Origin: Desulfobacteraceae bacterium
GTDB taxonomy: Bacteria > Desulfobacterota > Desulfobacteria > Desulfobacterales > Desulfobacteraceae
Direction: 5' to 3'
NCBI GenBank assembly: GCA_003354055.1
Contig: PIVQ01000299.1
Coordinates: forward strand, 1-8,109
DNA: 8,109 bases
Part shown: positions 1-6,740 of the stretch, piece after piece
How positions within the stretch are numbered: position 1 is the first letter of the stretch
How the letters are laid out: each line of letters starts with the position of its first letter
Translations under genes and position numbers: made by a program
The notes under the pieces: model-generated
The model's database searches: none
Seen by the model: the letters and a program-made list of their open reading frames with translations, nothing else
What the model was told of the DNA's origin: nothing

Positions 1-1341
1 CTTTTTCCCGGCATTGATTTTGCCTTTAAAGTCGATGCGCTGGGACTTATTTTTGCCACAACTTCATCGTGCCTGTGGATTTTGGTATCCATTTATTCCA
101 TAGGGTATATGCGCACATTGAAAGAACACGCCCAGACGCGATTTTATTTCTCATTTGCCCTGGCGCTTGTCGGGGCAATCGGAATTGCCTTTGCCGCCAA
201 TCTGGTTACACTCTTTATTTTTTATGAAATATTGACCATCTCAACATATCCTTTGGTTGCCCACGAAGAGTCACCCGAAGCCATATCCGCCGGTCACAAA
301 TATTTGGCATTTCTGCTTGGCGGCGGAGTTTTTTTTCTAATGGCCATATTGGCGACTTATAATCTTACGGGAACAACGAATTTCAGTTTTCAGGGGATTT
401 TGACTGCTGCCCACTCATCAAAGACTTATCTGCAGGTCATTTTCTTTTTTTTCCTCATCGGATTTGCCAAAGCCGCCTGGATGCCCCTGCATTCATGGCT
501 GCCCAGCGCAATGGTGGCGCCGACACCTGTAAGCGCGCTGTTGCATGCTGTTGCCGTGGTTAAGGCAGGCGTTTTTTGCATAATCAGAGTTGTATGCCAT
601 ATTTACGGCATTGAGCTGATGCAGATATTAGGGTTAGGAATTGCATTGGCAACAATTGCCGCTGCGACCATAATCATTGCCAATTTTTATGCTATAGGTC
701 AGGAAAACCTGAAAAAGATGCTGGCTTATTCCACCATAAACCAGCTTTCCTTCATTATTCTTGGTGTGGCGCTTTTGAGCCCTATGTCCGTGACCGGAGC
801 CATACTTCACATTCCGTTTCACGGTTTTATGAAAATCACTTTATTTTTATGTGCAGGCGCAATTGCAGCAATTGCAGGCATTAAAAAAATCAGCGACATG
901 AGCGGTATCGGCAGAAAAATGCCCATCACTCTCACAGCCTTTACTATAGGAGCTTTTGGCATGTGCGGCGCCCCTCCTCTGGCAGGATTCATCAGCAAAT
1001 GGCATATTGCATCGGGAGCGATTGAATCGGGACAGCTCTTTTTTTTAATGATTATCTGTGTGGGGTCGCTATTGGATGTTGTTTATTTTTTTCCGGTGAT
1101 TCGTGACGCTTTTTTCTCCAAAATCCCTGCATCTGAAATACTTAATGATGAAGAACCAAAGGTGGAACTTTATACAGAAAAAAAAGGAATTATTGAAACC
1201 CGGAAAACTTTGTATTTTTTCATGGTTGTTCCTTTGGCAATTACCGCCATATTTTCCATTCTGTTTTGTTTGTTTCCAAATACTTTCGGAATCTATGAGC
1301 TGGCTACAACAGCTGTAAAAAATATATTCGGAAGGTTGTGA
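1..1341 (+). CDS. MrpD/NuoL-like proton-conducting antiporter subunit, 5' truncated
   Basis: This is a polytopic inner-membrane protein of the NADH:quinone oxidoreductase/Mrp antiporter (Proton_antipo_M) family, which moves protons or sodium through a line of buried charged residues. The frame is open from base 1 with no stop, so the start lies left of the window. About 446 codons are present and roughly 50 residues are probably missing. All the family's channel residues can be seen: the helix-5 Glu in FYEILTIS (226-228), Lys in FAKAAWMPLHSWLP (469-471), Lys in HAVAVVKAG (562-564), the helix-11 Lys in FHGFMK (832-834), and Lys in GFISKW (997-999). The stop overlaps the start region of the next gene, so the two are probably translated together. 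Mrp subunit D is the best guess because a second D-type subunit follows. A subunit of a membrane-bound hydrogenase or other complex-I-like enzyme cannot be excluded from this fragment. Confidence 0.88.
   Translation, partial: LFPGIDFAFKVDALGLIFATTSSCLWILVSIYSIGYMRTLKEHAQTRFYFSFALALVGAIGIAFAANLVTLFIFYEILTISTYPLVAHEESPEAISAGHKYLAFLLGGGVFFLMAILATYNLTGTTNFSFQGILTAAHSSKTYLQVIFFFFLIGFAKAAWMPLHSWLPSAMVAPTPVSALLHAVAVVKAGVFCIIRVVCHIYGIELMQILGLGIALATIAAATIIIANFYAIGQENLKKMLAYSTINQLSFIILGVALLSPMSVTGAILHIPFHGFMKITLFLCAGAIAAIAGIKKISDMSGIGRKMPITLTAFTIGAFGMCGAPPLAGFISKWHIASGAIESGQLFFLMIICVGSLLDVVYFFPVIRDAFFSKIPASEILNDEEPKVELYTEKKGIIETRKTLYFFMVVPLAITAIFSILFCLFPNTFGIYELATTAVKNIFGRL
1330..1335 (+). promoter_or_regulatory. 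Ribosome binding site deciding the start of the 86-aa gene
   Basis: GGAAGG ends 8 bases before the ATG at 1344. A GTG in the same frame at 1338 would leave only 2 bases of spacing, so the ATG is the better start. The site lies inside the last codons of the upstream antiporter gene. Confidence 0.6.
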
Positions 1342-1343
1342 TT

Positions 1344-1604
1344 ATGATCAATTTGAGAAAATACCCTAAAAAAACGTTCTGGCGACTCTATTACGTCTGC
1401 CTTATGGCAAGCCTTGTCCTCGATTTTTATTGGCTGTATAATCATACTTTTCACTTCCATTTTTCGTTTCAGTCTATACCGCAATTTTTCGCCTTATTCG
1501 GGTTATTCGGCTGCATGCTGCTTATCCTGATCGCCAAGGGGATGGGCATTTTTATTGTTGTTGATGAAGACTACTACCAGAAAAGAGAAGAGGGATCAGA
1601 TTGA
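1344..1604 (+). CDS. Small two-helix membrane protein of the antiporter operon, unknown function
   Basis: This 86-residue protein has a basic N-terminus (LRKYPKK), two predicted membrane helices (about residues 14-32 and 46-68) and an acidic, charged tail. A short His-rich loop (NHTFHFHF, residues 33-40) joins the helices. The positive-inside rule puts the basic N-terminus in the cytoplasm, so the loop would be periplasmic and the EDYY motif (75-78) cytoplasmic. The layout of an aromatic/His loop, then FFALFGLFGC, then LIAK, then EDYY resembles uncharacterised small proteins I recall from Mrp-like clusters of sulfate reducers. That resemblance is from memory and not checked. The gene begins 2 bases after the upstream stop and overlaps the downstream TTG start, so it is very likely co-translated with both D-type subunits and may be an accessory subunit. 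It does not look like MrpC, MrpE, MrpF or MrpG. Confidence 0.8.
   Translation: MINLRKYPKKTFWRLYYVCLMASLVLDFYWLYNHTFHFHFSFQSIPQFFALFGLFGCMLLILIAKGMGIFIVVDEDYYQKREEGSD
1590..1595 (+). promoter_or_regulatory. Ribosome binding site supporting a TTG start
   Basis: GAGGGA, within a longer purine run, ends 5 bases before the TTG at 1601. This supports TTG as the start of the 585-residue antiporter subunit. The TTG overlaps the TGA stop of the small membrane protein gene (TTGA). Confidence 0.6.
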
Positions 1605-3358
1605 ACAGCTGGATTCATCCCGGGTTGGTCATCTGTTTAGGTGGCTTTTTGATACCGTTTATCCCGTGGAAAAGGGTTAAACAGGCCTACTTTCTAACGC
1701 TCCCACTGGTGGGGTTGGCTATTTTGGTATCGACTTCCATGGGTACGTTCGGTGAAATCCCGGCATGGCCTGCGGCTCTGCATAAATGGAATATCCCGTT
1801 TCTTCAATATACCCTGGATATTGTCCGAATTAATAAAATGAGCATGTTGTTTGGGTATGTTTACGTTATTGCCGCATTTTGCATGAATATTTATGCCCTG
1901 GAAGTGAAAAACGACTGGGAACATGTGGTGGCAATGATCTATGTGGGCAGTGCTCTCGGTGCCATTTTTAGCGGCGACCTGTTTACGCTGTTTTTCAGCC
2001 TCGAAATAATGTCCTGGGCGCCGTTTTTCCTTCTGTTGTTTCGGGGGACTAAAAAATCAAGAGGGGCTGCCTTTCGCTACATTATCTGGCACCATGTCAG
2101 CGGATTATGTATCCTGGCCGGCATCTTAATGCACGTTCATCAAACGGGTTCAATTGAATTCACCCATATGCCCTGGGGATGGGAAACGAAATATTTCGGA
2201 TATCATCTCATGCTCCTTGGATTTATTATCAATGCCGCCACAACCCCCTTTCACTCATGGTTATCCGATACTTACTCCGAGGCCAGCCCCAGCGGTTCCG
2301 TCTATATGACCGCATTTACCACCAAGACGGCCATTTTTTGTTTGATTACCACTTTTTCCGGTGTTCCCCTGTTGATGTGGATTGGGGCGATTCAATCAGT
2401 ATTCGCCCTGTTTCTGGCGGTACTTGAAAATGACGCTCGCAGGCTCTGCTCCTACCATATTATTTCTCAGATCGGATATATGGTCGCAGGAGTTGGGATG
2501 GGAACACAAATGGGTATAAACGGCGCGGCCTCGCATGCGTTGTGCCATATCATTTATAATGCCCTGCTGTATATGGGCGCCGGATGTGTCCTGGTCGTAG
2601 CGGGTACGGCCAAGTTCAATAGACTGGGCGGACTGTATAAATATATGCCCATCGCCTTCTGGCTCTATATGATCGGTGGTTTTTCCATCTCCGGGTTTCC
2701 GTTGTTCAACGGTTTTATCAGTAAGGCCATGACCATCGAAGCGGCCGAATTAATTCATCAGCCCATTATCTATTTGCTACTCGAAGGCGCCACCGTCGGG
2801 ACTTTTTTACATACCGGGCTTAAACTCCCGTGGAACGTATGGCTTCAAGGTCGCAAAGAACCACCACCCGATATAAAGGCCAGATTAAAGGACTCTGCCT
2901 TCAATACGCCGGTACACATGTTGGTCGGGATGAGTATTTTAGCCTTTCTGTGTATCTTCCTGGGTGTCTACCCGAAAATTCTGTATGATATGCTTCCATA
3001 CCCGGTGGAATACATCCCGTTTACCATCACAAGAGTGTTTTCCATCACACAGATGTTTATCTTCTCTTTTTTGGGATTCTGGCTGTTGCGTAAACTTGTG
3101 AAAGGGTCTCCCGCCTATGTGCTGGATACAGACTGGCCGGCCCGAATTCTGGGAAGTAAACTTTTGTCTTTTTGCAAAGGTCCCCTTCCTGCTTTCGGCG
3201 CTGCTCTGGATCAGCGTATCATGCAATTTAGTTCAGATTTTGTCAGAAAAATAAAAAGCCCGCATATTGAAATGCTCATGATGCCAAAGTCAATCGAGCA
3301 AGGTGTTTTAATCATCATAATCCTTTTTTCTGCCTTTTTGATTTTTAGACTAATCTAG
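1601..3358 (+). CDS. Second D-type Na+/H+ antiporter subunit (MrpD/NuoN-like), 585 aa
   Basis: This is a large polytopic membrane protein of the Proton_antipo_M family, probably a second ion-translocating subunit of the same complex as the upstream gene. Channel landmarks are the helix-5 Glu135 (FFSLEIMSW), His164/His165 (IIWHHVSG), the TTPFHSWL loop (214-221), Lys242 (TAFTTKTAIF), the ENDARRLCSYHIISQIGY segment (276-293), His312/His316, and Lys375 (GFISKAM). Two places where NuoL-like proteins carry Lys hold Asn instead: Asn211 in FIINAATTPFH, and Asn320 in HIIYNALLYM. The C-terminus is longer than in a classical MrpD (about 500 residues). It has a soluble segment containing YVLDTDWPAR (506-515) and ends in one more hydrophobic helix (about 568-584). 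The start is a TTG overlapping the previous stop. The gene ends 14 bases from the convergent pstB stop, so it closes the operon. Confidence 0.88.
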   Translation: MNSWIHPGLVICLGGFLIPFIPWKRVKQAYFLTLPLVGLAILVSTSMGTFGEIPAWPAALHKWNIPFLQYTLDIVRINKMSMLFGYVYVIAAFCMNIYALEVKNDWEHVVAMIYVGSALGAIFSGDLFTLFFSLEIMSWAPFFLLLFRGTKKSRGAAFRYIIWHHVSGLCILAGILMHVHQTGSIEFTHMPWGWETKYFGYHLMLLGFIINAATTPFHSWLSDTYSEASPSGSVYMTAFTTKTAIFCLITTFSGVPLLMWIGAIQSVFALFLAVLENDARRLCSYHIISQIGYMVAGVGMGTQMGINGAASHALCHIIYNALLYMGAGCVLVVAGTAKFNRLGGLYKYMPIAFWLYMIGGFSISGFPLFNGFISKAMTIEAAELIHQPIIYLLLEGATVGTFLHTGLKLPWNVWLQGRKEPPPDIKARLKDSAFNTPVHMLVGMSILAFLCIFLGVYPKILYDMLPYPVEYIPFTITRVFSITQMFIFSFLGFWLLRKLVKGSPAYVLDTDWPARILGSKLLSFCKGPLPAFGAALDQRIMQFSSDFVRKIKSPHIEMLMMPKSIEQGVLIIIILFSAFLIFRLI

Positions 3359-3372
3359 ACGATGCCGGAATA
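3359..3372. other. 14-bp gap between convergent stop codons
   Basis: The antiporter operon (plus) and the pst operon (minus) end tail to tail here. I see no GC-rich hairpin with a T-tract in the gap, so any terminator for either operon must lie inside the opposing gene, or the transcripts overlap. Confidence 0.7.
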
Positions 3373-4275
3373 TTATCCGAACCGTCCTGTAATATAATCT
3401 TCTGTCAGCCGGTGAAGGGGGTTTAAAAAGATCTGATCCGTGGGACCGATCTCGATGAGGTCACCCAGATGAAAATATGCGGTACGCTGGGATACGCGGG
3501 ATGCCTGCTGCATGGAATGGGTGACAATGGCAATGGTATATTCCTGCTTGAGTTCGTCAATCAGATCTTCAATAATGGCGGTGGCAATGGGGTCAAGAGC
3601 AGAACAGGGCTCATCCATGAGAATGACTTCAGGATTTACCGCAATGGTTCGGGCAATGCACAGCCGCTGCTGCTGTCCGCCGGAAAGCCCTGTTCCGGGC
3701 TGGTCCAGGCGATCTTTTACCTCGTTCCAAAGCCCTGCCCGTTTCAGAGAGCCTTCCACCAGCTCATCTGTCTCGTCCCGGTTCCGGACAAGTCCGTGAA
3801 TTTTAGGACCGTAAGCGACATTCTCATATATGGATTTGGGAAAGGGATTAGGTTTCTGGAACACCATGCCGACCTGTGCCCGCAGCGGAACCACATCCAC
3901 ATCCTTATCATATATGTTTTTCCCCTCCATGGTAATCTCACCCTGAACCCTACAGCCTTCAATGGTATCGTTCATCCGGTTCAGACATCGCAGAAAGGTT
4001 GACTTACCGCATCCGGAAGGCCCGATCATGGCAATCACCTCGTTACGGCCAATATCAAGGGAAATATTGTTGATGGCCTGTTTCTCTCCAAAATTATAGT
4101 ATACGTCCACATTCCGGCAACTCATCCGGGGATTTTCAACGGTCATCTCCCCCACGGTGATCCGGTCGTCCCTGGCAACAAGGTGACGTTTGTGGGATCG
4201 TCTTCCTGACGAGCCCGGTTTTATTTTTTCTATTTTCATATCCGGTTCAATTGATTCTGTAACAAACATTTGCAT
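3373..4275 (-). CDS. pstB: Phosphate ABC transporter ATP-binding protein PstB
   Basis: This is the cytoplasmic ATPase that powers phosphate import through PstC and PstA. All ABC motifs are intact: Walker [10 protein letters not shown] (85-93), Q-loop Gln140 in VFQKPNPFP, signature LSGGQQQR (197-204), Walker B VILMDEP (217-223) with D-loop SALD (225-228), and switch His253 (VTHSMQQ). The QKPNPFP stretch and the C-terminal DYITGRFG are typical of PstB rather than other importers. At 300 residues it is longer than usual (250-270). The extra N-terminal 45 or so residues are basic (GRRSHKRH, 24-31). The first ATG is chosen because an AGGGAGGGG site precedes it. The ATGs at residues 13 and 44 lack a well-spaced site. 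It is the last gene of the operon, cut off from pstS by a terminator-like hairpin, and no phoU follows. Confidence 0.96.
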   Translation of the reverse strand: MQMFVTESIEPDMKIEKIKPGSSGRRSHKRHLVARDDRITVGEMTVENPRMSCRNVDVYYNFGEKQAINNISLDIGRNEVIAMIGPSGCGKSTFLRCLNRMNDTIEGCRVQGEITMEGKNIYDKDVDVVPLRAQVGMVFQKPNPFPKSIYENVAYGPKIHGLVRNRDETDELVEGSLKRAGLWNEVKDRLDQPGTGLSGGQQQRLCIARTIAVNPEVILMDEPCSALDPIATAIIEDLIDELKQEYTIAIVTHSMQQASRVSQRTAYFHLGDLIEIGPTDQIFLNPLHRLTEDYITGRFG

Positions 4276-4277
4276 GG

Positions 4278-4286
4278 CCCCTCCCT
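4278..4286 (-). promoter_or_regulatory. Ribosome binding site of pstB
   Basis: On the minus strand AGGGAGGGG lies just upstream of the ATG at 4275, with its GGAGG core 4 bases away. It lies 11 bases beyond the T-rich tail of the terminator, so a transcript reading through would still carry it. The ATG at 4269 is 10 bases from the core and is a possible alternative start. Confidence 0.6.
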
Positions 4287-4297
4287 ATGGCTCAGCC

Positions 4298-4338
4298 AAA
4301 AATAAAAACCCGGGCCGGCCACGAGCGGACCGGCCCGG
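4298..4338 (-). terminator. Intrinsic terminator between pstS and pstB
   Basis: A perfect 9-bp GC-only stem (CCGGGCCGG at 4310-4318 with CCGGCCCGG at 4330-4338) is extended inward by two more G-C pairs after a one-base bulge, leaving a 6-base loop (4321-4326). On the minus strand the stem is followed, after one G, by TTTTTATTTTT (4298-4308), as in a Rho-independent terminator. The plus-strand side has no T-run, so it acts only on the pst direction. It begins 10 bases past the pstS stop and probably limits transcription into pstB, or protects the pstS mRNA end, or both. Confidence 0.85.
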
Positions 4339-4348
4339 AAAGTTACGA

Positions 4349-5404
4349 CTAAAGGTCAGCCAATGTAAGTGATTTCAAATTTTTAACATTGTCCCGAAAC
4401 AATTGTCTCTCATCCGCAGGCATGGGAATCAGACCTTTATCGGTCAGGTACCCTTCGTCACCCCAGGCTTTTTCGCTTGCGAACTCGGCAAGGAACTCTT
4501 TCATGCCGGGAATGGTTTCCACATGGGCTTTTTTTACGTAGAAAAACAGGGGACGGGATACGGGGTAGGAACCGTCTGCAATGGCTTCAAAAGTCGGCGG
4601 CACACCGTCAATGAAGGATCCCTGGATCTTATCGGTGTTCTGGTCAAGGAAAGAAAAACCAAAGATGCCCAGTGCATTGGAGTTGGCGGAAAGTTTCTGA
4701 ACGATCAGGTTGTCGTTTTCACCGGCTTCGATGTAGGCACCGTCTTCGCGAACCGTATGGCAAAGGGCCTTGTATGCCTTTTTATCAATTTTTTTAAGGG
4801 CTTTTATCCATGAGAATTTCCTGGCGCCACCTTCCATGGCAAGCTCTACAAAAGCGTCACGGGTACCGGAAGTGGGCGGGGGGCCAAGCACTTCAATTTT
4901 TACATTGGGAAGCGAAAGGTTCACATCCTTCCATGTTTTGTAAGGGTTGGGGATCAATTTGCCTGTCACATTTGCCGACGGTACATCCTTGGCAAGGGCA
5001 AGGAACAGATCTTTTCGGGTCAGTTTCATGGCAGGGGACTTTTTGGAGTTGGCCACAACAATACCGTCATAACCTATTTTCATCTCAACAATATCGGTTA
5101 CACCGTTTTTCATGGCTTTTTCAAACTCACTCTTTTTAATCCTTCTCGAGGAGTTGGTGATGTCGGGATGCTGTACACCGATACCTGCACCAAAAAGCTT
5201 GTGTCCTCCGCCGGATCCGGTGGATTCGATCTTCGGGGTTTTAAAAGAGGTAGTTTTACCAAACTGCTCTGCAACAACGGTGGCAAAGGGATAAACAGTT
5301 GAGGAACCCACAATGGAGATATAATCTCGTGATGAACCTGCATACACGTTTGAAAGGCCCATAGCAAAGATCAGGGCGGTTACTGCTACCAGAATTCTTT
5401 TCAT
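4349..5404 (-). CDS. pstS: Periplasmic phosphate-binding protein PstS
   Basis: This is the solute-binding protein that captures phosphate in the periplasm and hands it to PstC/PstA. It has 351 residues. A signal peptide (about 1-22, MKRILVAV then a hydrophobic core ending VYA before GSS) fits signal peptidase I, and there is no lipobox Cys, so the mature protein should be soluble. Phosphate-contacting motifs of the family are present: GSSTVYPF (33-40), STGSGGG (61-67), DITNSSR (81-87) and SGTRDAF (179-185). The start has a strong AGGAG site 6 bases upstream. It sits 43 bases after the pstA stop and is followed at once by a strong terminator hairpin. Its place between pstA and pstB is unusual, since pstS normally comes first. 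Whether another pstS lies upstream of pstC cannot be seen. Confidence 0.95.
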   Translation of the reverse strand: MKRILVAVTALIFAMGLSNVYAGSSRDYISIVGSSTVYPFATVVAEQFGKTTSFKTPKIESTGSGGGHKLFGAGIGVQHPDITNSSRRIKKSEFEKAMKNGVTDIVEMKIGYDGIVVANSKKSPAMKLTRKDLFLALAKDVPSANVTGKLIPNPYKTWKDVNLSLPNVKIEVLGPPPTSGTRDAFVELAMEGGARKFSWIKALKKIDKKAYKALCHTVREDGAYIEAGENDNLIVQKLSANSNALGIFGFSFLDQNTDKIQGSFIDGVPPTFEAIADGSYPVSRPLFFYVKKAHVETIPGMKEFLAEFASEKAWGDEGYLTDKGLIPMPADERQLFRDNVKNLKSLTLADL

Positions 5405-5447
5405 TTGTTACTCCTAATAAAGTTTAATAATTTATGAACTGAAATGT
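5405..5447 (-). other. AT-rich gap between pstA and pstS
   Basis: These 43 bases are strongly AT-rich and hold the pstS ribosome binding site. I could not find a convincing -35/-10 pair or a Pho-box repeat (CTGTCAT-like direct repeats). A separate pstS promoter is possible but not shown. Confidence 0.4.
5411..5415 (-). promoter_or_regulatory. Ribosome binding site of pstS
   Basis: AGGAG on the minus strand, with a 6-base spacer before the ATG at 5404. It is the best-formed site in the window and fits the high expression expected of a binding protein. Confidence 0.7.
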
Positions 5448-6740
5448 TTACCATCTTCTCTCAAATTTCTTTCTCAGAAAAACCGCCAGGGCATTCATGG
5501 TTACCAGGAAGGCCAGCAGAACCATGATGGCAGCGGAGGTTCTCTCTAAAAATGCTCTTTCAGGGCTGTCTGCCCATAAAAAAATCTGTACCGGTAAAAC
5601 CGTTGAAGGATCGGTAAATCCGCCGGGGATATCGACGATAAAGGCCACCATACCAATCATGAGCAAAGGTGCGGTTTCCCCCAGAGCCTGGGCCATACCG
5701 ATGATGGTACCGGTGAGCATACCCGGTAATGCCAGGGGCAGCACATGGTGGGAGACCATCTGAGTTTTTGAGGCACCGATCCCAAGGGCGGCTTCTCTGA
5801 TGGAAGGGGGGACGGATTTCAACGCCGCCCGGCTGGCAATAATTATGGTGGGCAGAGTCATAAGGGTCAGCACCAGCCCGCCCACAACGGGGGCAGACCT
5901 TGGCAGACCGAAAAAATTGAGAAACACGGCAAGCCCCAGAAGACCGAAGACGATGGACGGCACGGCGGCCAGGTTATTGATGTTGACCTCAATAATATCG
6001 GTCCATAGATTTTTCGGTGCAAATTCTTCAAGATAAACCGCAGCAGCCACCCCGATGGGAAAGGAGAGGCACAGGGTCACCAGCAAGGTATAGAACGATC
6101 CGCAGGCAGCTCCCCAGATCCCGGCCAGCTCGGGTTCCCTTGAATCACCGGCCGTAAAAAAAGTGGTGTTAAACTCTTTTCTGATCTGCCCTTCTTCCAT
6201 GAGATGATCAACCCAGGAAAGCTGCAGATCATTCATCCGGCGTTCGCCCTCAGGCACATCACGGTTGATATGTCCTTTCATGAGCATATCCACGTCATCA
6301 TCCGCCGGTACCCACATTTTTATGGTATTACCGATCTCATGACGATTTCTGGTCACAAAATCCTGAAGCATAAACGAGGCTCCTGTGCTGACCAGGCCGT
6401 AAAGTTTTCTTTTGTCCCGTCTGTTTTCCACTCCGGGAAACGTGGTTTTAAGCGAACTGCGTACCAGGCGCAGATAATTGGCTGCCGAAAGATTATCCTT
6501 GTTAATTTCCTGGGGGTCCAGAAAGATTGCAAGTTCAATTACCGTCTGCTGAAATGCCGTGTATCCGTTGGCAATGATACTGATAAAAAGGAGGGATAAA
6601 AAAGACAGACTCAGGAGAATGGCAACAAGTCCGCAGCGCCTGAATAGCCTCTCCCGTTTATACCGTTTGGCAAGTCCTTTGTTGACAATATCCATGGTCC
6701 TGACTTTAGGACCGTTAGTGTATCGTGGTATATTATTCAT
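5448..6740 (-). CDS. pstA: Phosphate ABC transporter permease PstA, long form
   Basis: This is one of the two membrane subunits of the phosphate importer. With the start at 6740 it has 430 residues, against roughly 280-300 for the short E. coli type. A first helix (about 35-57) is followed by a large hydrophilic, presumably periplasmic region (about 60-205) that matches the N-terminal extension known in long PstA proteins (DUF3333, named from memory). The permease core follows from about 207 to 425, with the PstB-docking EAA loop REAALGIGASKTQM at 315-328. The ATG at 6740 is preferred because CAGGGAG lies 4 bases upstream. A TTG further upstream in the same frame (6776) has no support. The gene overlaps the end of pstC by 8 bases, so the two are translationally coupled. 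Confidence 0.94.
   Translation of the reverse strand: MNNIPRYTNGPKVRTMDIVNKGLAKRYKRERLFRRCGLVAILLSLSFLSLLFISIIANGYTAFQQTVIELAIFLDPQEINKDNLSAANYLRLVRSSLKTTFPGVENRRDKRKLYGLVSTGASFMLQDFVTRNRHEIGNTIKMWVPADDDVDMLMKGHINRDVPEGERRMNDLQLSWVDHLMEEGQIRKEFNTTFFTAGDSREPELAGIWGAACGSFYTLLVTLCLSFPIGVAAAVYLEEFAPKNLWTDIIEVNINNLAAVPSIVFGLLGLAVFLNFFGLPRSAPVVGGLVLTLMTLPTIIIASRAALKSVPPSIREAALGIGASKTQMVSHHVLPLALPGMLTGTIIGMAQALGETAPLLMIGMVAFIVDIPGGFTDPSTVLPVQIFLWADSPERAFLERTSAAIMVLLAFLVTMNALAVFLRKKFERRW

Noticed and set aside
1..1341. Assignment of the first gene to NuoL or NuoM of respiratory complex I
   Set aside because: The residues are shared across the family and the upstream genes are not visible. A small non-Nuo protein and a second D-type subunit next door fit an Mrp-like cluster better, though this is not proven.
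1338..1343. GTG start for the small membrane protein gene
   Set aside because: The GGAAGG site would be only 2 bases away. The ATG at 1344 has proper 8-base spacing.
3240..3290. A possible pst-direction terminator inside the 3' end of the antiporter gene
   Set aside because: The minus strand has a TTTTTATTTTT-like run here, but the preceding stem is only about 4 bp (GCAT/ATGC), too weak to call.
3469..4002. A 177-codon open frame on the plus strand opposite pstB
   Set aside because: It is antisense to a PstB with all motifs intact, and I recognise no domain in it.
4403..4813. A 136-codon open frame on the plus strand opposite pstS
   Set aside because: It is antisense to the clear PstS coding region, with no recognisable domain.
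5405..5480. Pho box or separate promoter upstream of pstS
   Set aside because: The region is AT-rich, but no pair of CTGTCAT-like repeats and no well-spaced -35/-10 pair could be defended.
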